Assembly: GCA_028718265.1 (NCBI GenBank)
Contig: JAQUMG010000120.1
Location: 1-5,672, forward strand
Direction of reading: 5' to 3'
Length of the DNA: 5,672 bases
Origin: Candidatus Omnitrophota bacterium
Lineage (GTDB): Bacteria > Omnitrophota > Koll11 > JAHIPI01
The translations under genes were made by a program, and so were the position numbers. Below the pieces are notes generated by a model. The model had not been told where the DNA came from. It did not search any database and saw nothing but the letters and a program-made list of their open reading frames with translations. Below are positions 4,715 to 5,672 of this stretch, in pieces; within the stretch, counting starts at the first letter, position 1, and each line of letters begins with the position of its first letter.

Positions 4715-5593
4715 ATGAGGAAAATTTTTTTATGGTCCTTGTTTTTTTGTCTTATTCTATTAAATAATTGCTTTGCCTTAGACTGGAAGAGCCTGCATGA
4801 AAAAGCGGATAAACAGGGCCTTACGCAATCTTTGACGGCTTTTAAGCAAATGCCGGCCTCTATAGAGAATAATTATATTTTAGGCCTGGCCTATCTTAAT
4901 CAACATCGGGATAAGGAAGCTGAAGCAGCCTTCAGGAGGATCCTTGAAAACGATCCTGCTGTATTTGAAGCAAAATGGGGTATAGCCGAAACCTTGCGCC
5001 GTCAGCATAAAATAAACGAAGCCCAAGGTATGCTAAACGAAATCTTAATAGAACAGCCTGAATTTTATCCGGCAGTTATAAGCCTGGCTTATGTCCAATA
5101 TATTCAGATGGATTTTCAAGGGAGTGCGCGCCTGGCTAAGAAAGTCATAGAGGCAGGCAGAACTAAGGCGGATTTAAGCAATTATACCCGCGCTTTTTGC
5201 CTTTATGCCGGGGCCAAGGGCATGATCGCTCATTACGGCGGGTTGTTTTCAAAGCTGATCAACGGCACGGCTGTTAAGTCTAACTTGGAGAAGGCTGAAG
5301 CATTGCAGCCTAATTCAGCGGGGGTTTTATTCGGTTTAGGGAGCTTTTACCTGCTTGCGCCTGAATTTGCAGGCGGCGATATTTCAAAATCGGAAGCATA
5401 CCTGAGGAAGTCGATAAAGATCGATCCGAATTTTGCCGACGCGTATGTGCGCCTTGCCCAACTTTATAAGATCAAGGGCAATAACACTATGTTTAATAAA
5501 TATTTGAACAAGGCTTTAGAAATAGATCCGGAAAATGAACTTGCCCTTGATACTAAGAGCGGAAGATGTAAGTATATCTGCGCAGGCGCTTAG
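4715..5593 (+). CDS. Secreted tetratricopeptide-repeat protein
   Basis: The 292-residue product begins with a signal peptide (MRKIFLW, hydrophobic core 5-17, likely cleavage after CFA at residues 19-21). Cys19 is not in a good lipobox, so a lipoprotein is less likely. TPR-like helix pairs follow at about 52-82 (NYILGLAYLNQ, KEAEAAFRRILENDP), 85-116, 118-148, 201-238 (GVLFGLGSFYLLAPEF, SEAYLRKSIKIDP) and 239-272 (ADAYVRLAQLYKIKG, YLNKALEIDP). The stretch 150-200 is helical but not TPR, with a GAKGMIAHYGGL segment. The GSFYLLAPEFAGGDISKSEAYL part recalls TPR proteins of TRAP-transporter T-component type, but no transporter genes are adjacent. The role is probably protein binding or scaffolding in the periplasm; the partner is unknown. 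The ribosome site is weaker than in the other plus-strand genes (AGG 4706-4708, with GGAAAGGG upstream at 4694-4701). Its TAG overlaps the stop of a convergent frame. Confidence 0.85.
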   Translation: MRKIFLWSLFFCLILLNNCFALDWKSLHEKADKQGLTQSLTAFKQMPASIENNYILGLAYLNQHRDKEAEAAFRRILENDPAVFEAKWGIAETLRRQHKINEAQGMLNEILIEQPEFYPAVISLAYVQYIQMDFQGSARLAKKVIEAGRTKADLSNYTRAFCLYAGAKGMIAHYGGLFSKLINGTAVKSNLEKAEALQPNSAGVLFGLGSFYLLAPEFAGGDISKSEAYLRKSIKIDPNFADAYVRLAQLYKIKGNNTMFNKYLNKALEIDPENELALDTKSGRCKYICAGA

Positions 5594-5672
5594 ATGGAAA
5601 GAATTTCCTGCGTGAAGTTACTCAAGGCATCGTAAGCGTCTTTACGCATTTTTAATGATTTTATTGACTCCT
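5590..5672 (-). CDS. C-terminal tail of a convergent gene entering from the right edge
   Basis: On the minus strand an open frame of 26 codons runs from the right edge to a TAA at 5592-5590, ending KMRKDAYDALSNFTQEILSI. The residue make-up looks like a normal soluble helix. The TAA overlaps the TAG of the TPR gene within the four bases TTAG, a common arrangement for convergent genes. The stretch is short enough to be open by chance, and no family can be named from it. Confidence 0.5.
   Translation of the reverse strand, partial: ESIKSLKMRKDAYDALSNFTQEILSI

Noticed and set aside
5631..5653. Terminator after the TPR gene (GCGT-CTTT-ACGC followed by five T)
   Set aside because: The stem has only four pairs, with CGTAA/TTACG as a competing five-pair stem. 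It may lie inside a convergent coding sequence.

Overview
The window looks like chromosomal DNA from an uncultivated, probably Gram-negative bacterium. The best guess is Candidatus Omnitrophota. This is an inference from the mix of an AsmA-like anchored protein, a small 'bacteriophage holin'-type membrane protein, a secreted TPR protein and a MEP-pathway ispH with strong AAGGAGG ribosome sites nearby. No rRNA, tRNA, CRISPR array, transposase or phage structural gene was seen.

Layout, left to right. (1) Positions 1-1125, minus strand: an open frame of 375 codons running off the left edge, encoding a polytopic GT-C-type membrane glycosyltransferase-like protein. (2) Positions 1126-1370: a divergent intergenic region. 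It holds two extended -10 promoters back to back and then a strongly structured leader with several nested, partly exclusive stems; one of these reaches the ribosome site of the next gene. (3) Positions 1371-2321: an AsmA-like, inner-membrane-anchored periplasmic protein with a DUF3568-like C-terminal part. (4) Positions 2445-3206: a secreted protein with a Gln-rich coiled coil and a 36-residue Pro/Gly-rich tandem repeat. (5) Positions 3261-3635: a two-helix holin-like protein ending in a DUF2934-like module. (6) Positions 3705-4544, minus strand: ispH, complete, with all iron-sulfur cysteines. (7) Positions 4545-4714: a second divergent intergenic region, with promoters for ispH and the TPR gene flanking a compact nested inverted repeat. 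(8) Positions 4715-5593: a secreted TPR protein. (9) Positions 5590-5672, minus strand: probably the last 26 codons of a convergent gene whose stop overlaps that of the TPR gene.

The three plus-strand genes between 1371 and 3635 all point to the cell envelope. The second and third are close (54 bases apart) and share an identical ribosome site, so they may form a small envelope operon. ispH is a housekeeping isoprenoid gene and has no evident link to them.

The most interesting signals are the folded leader before the AsmA-like gene, the nested inverted repeat between ispH and the TPR gene, the synonymously drifting 108-base repeat in the secreted protein, and the contrast between minus-strand genes that look leaderless and plus-strand genes that mostly have strong ribosome sites. 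No clear new multi-gene defence or mobile system is visible.
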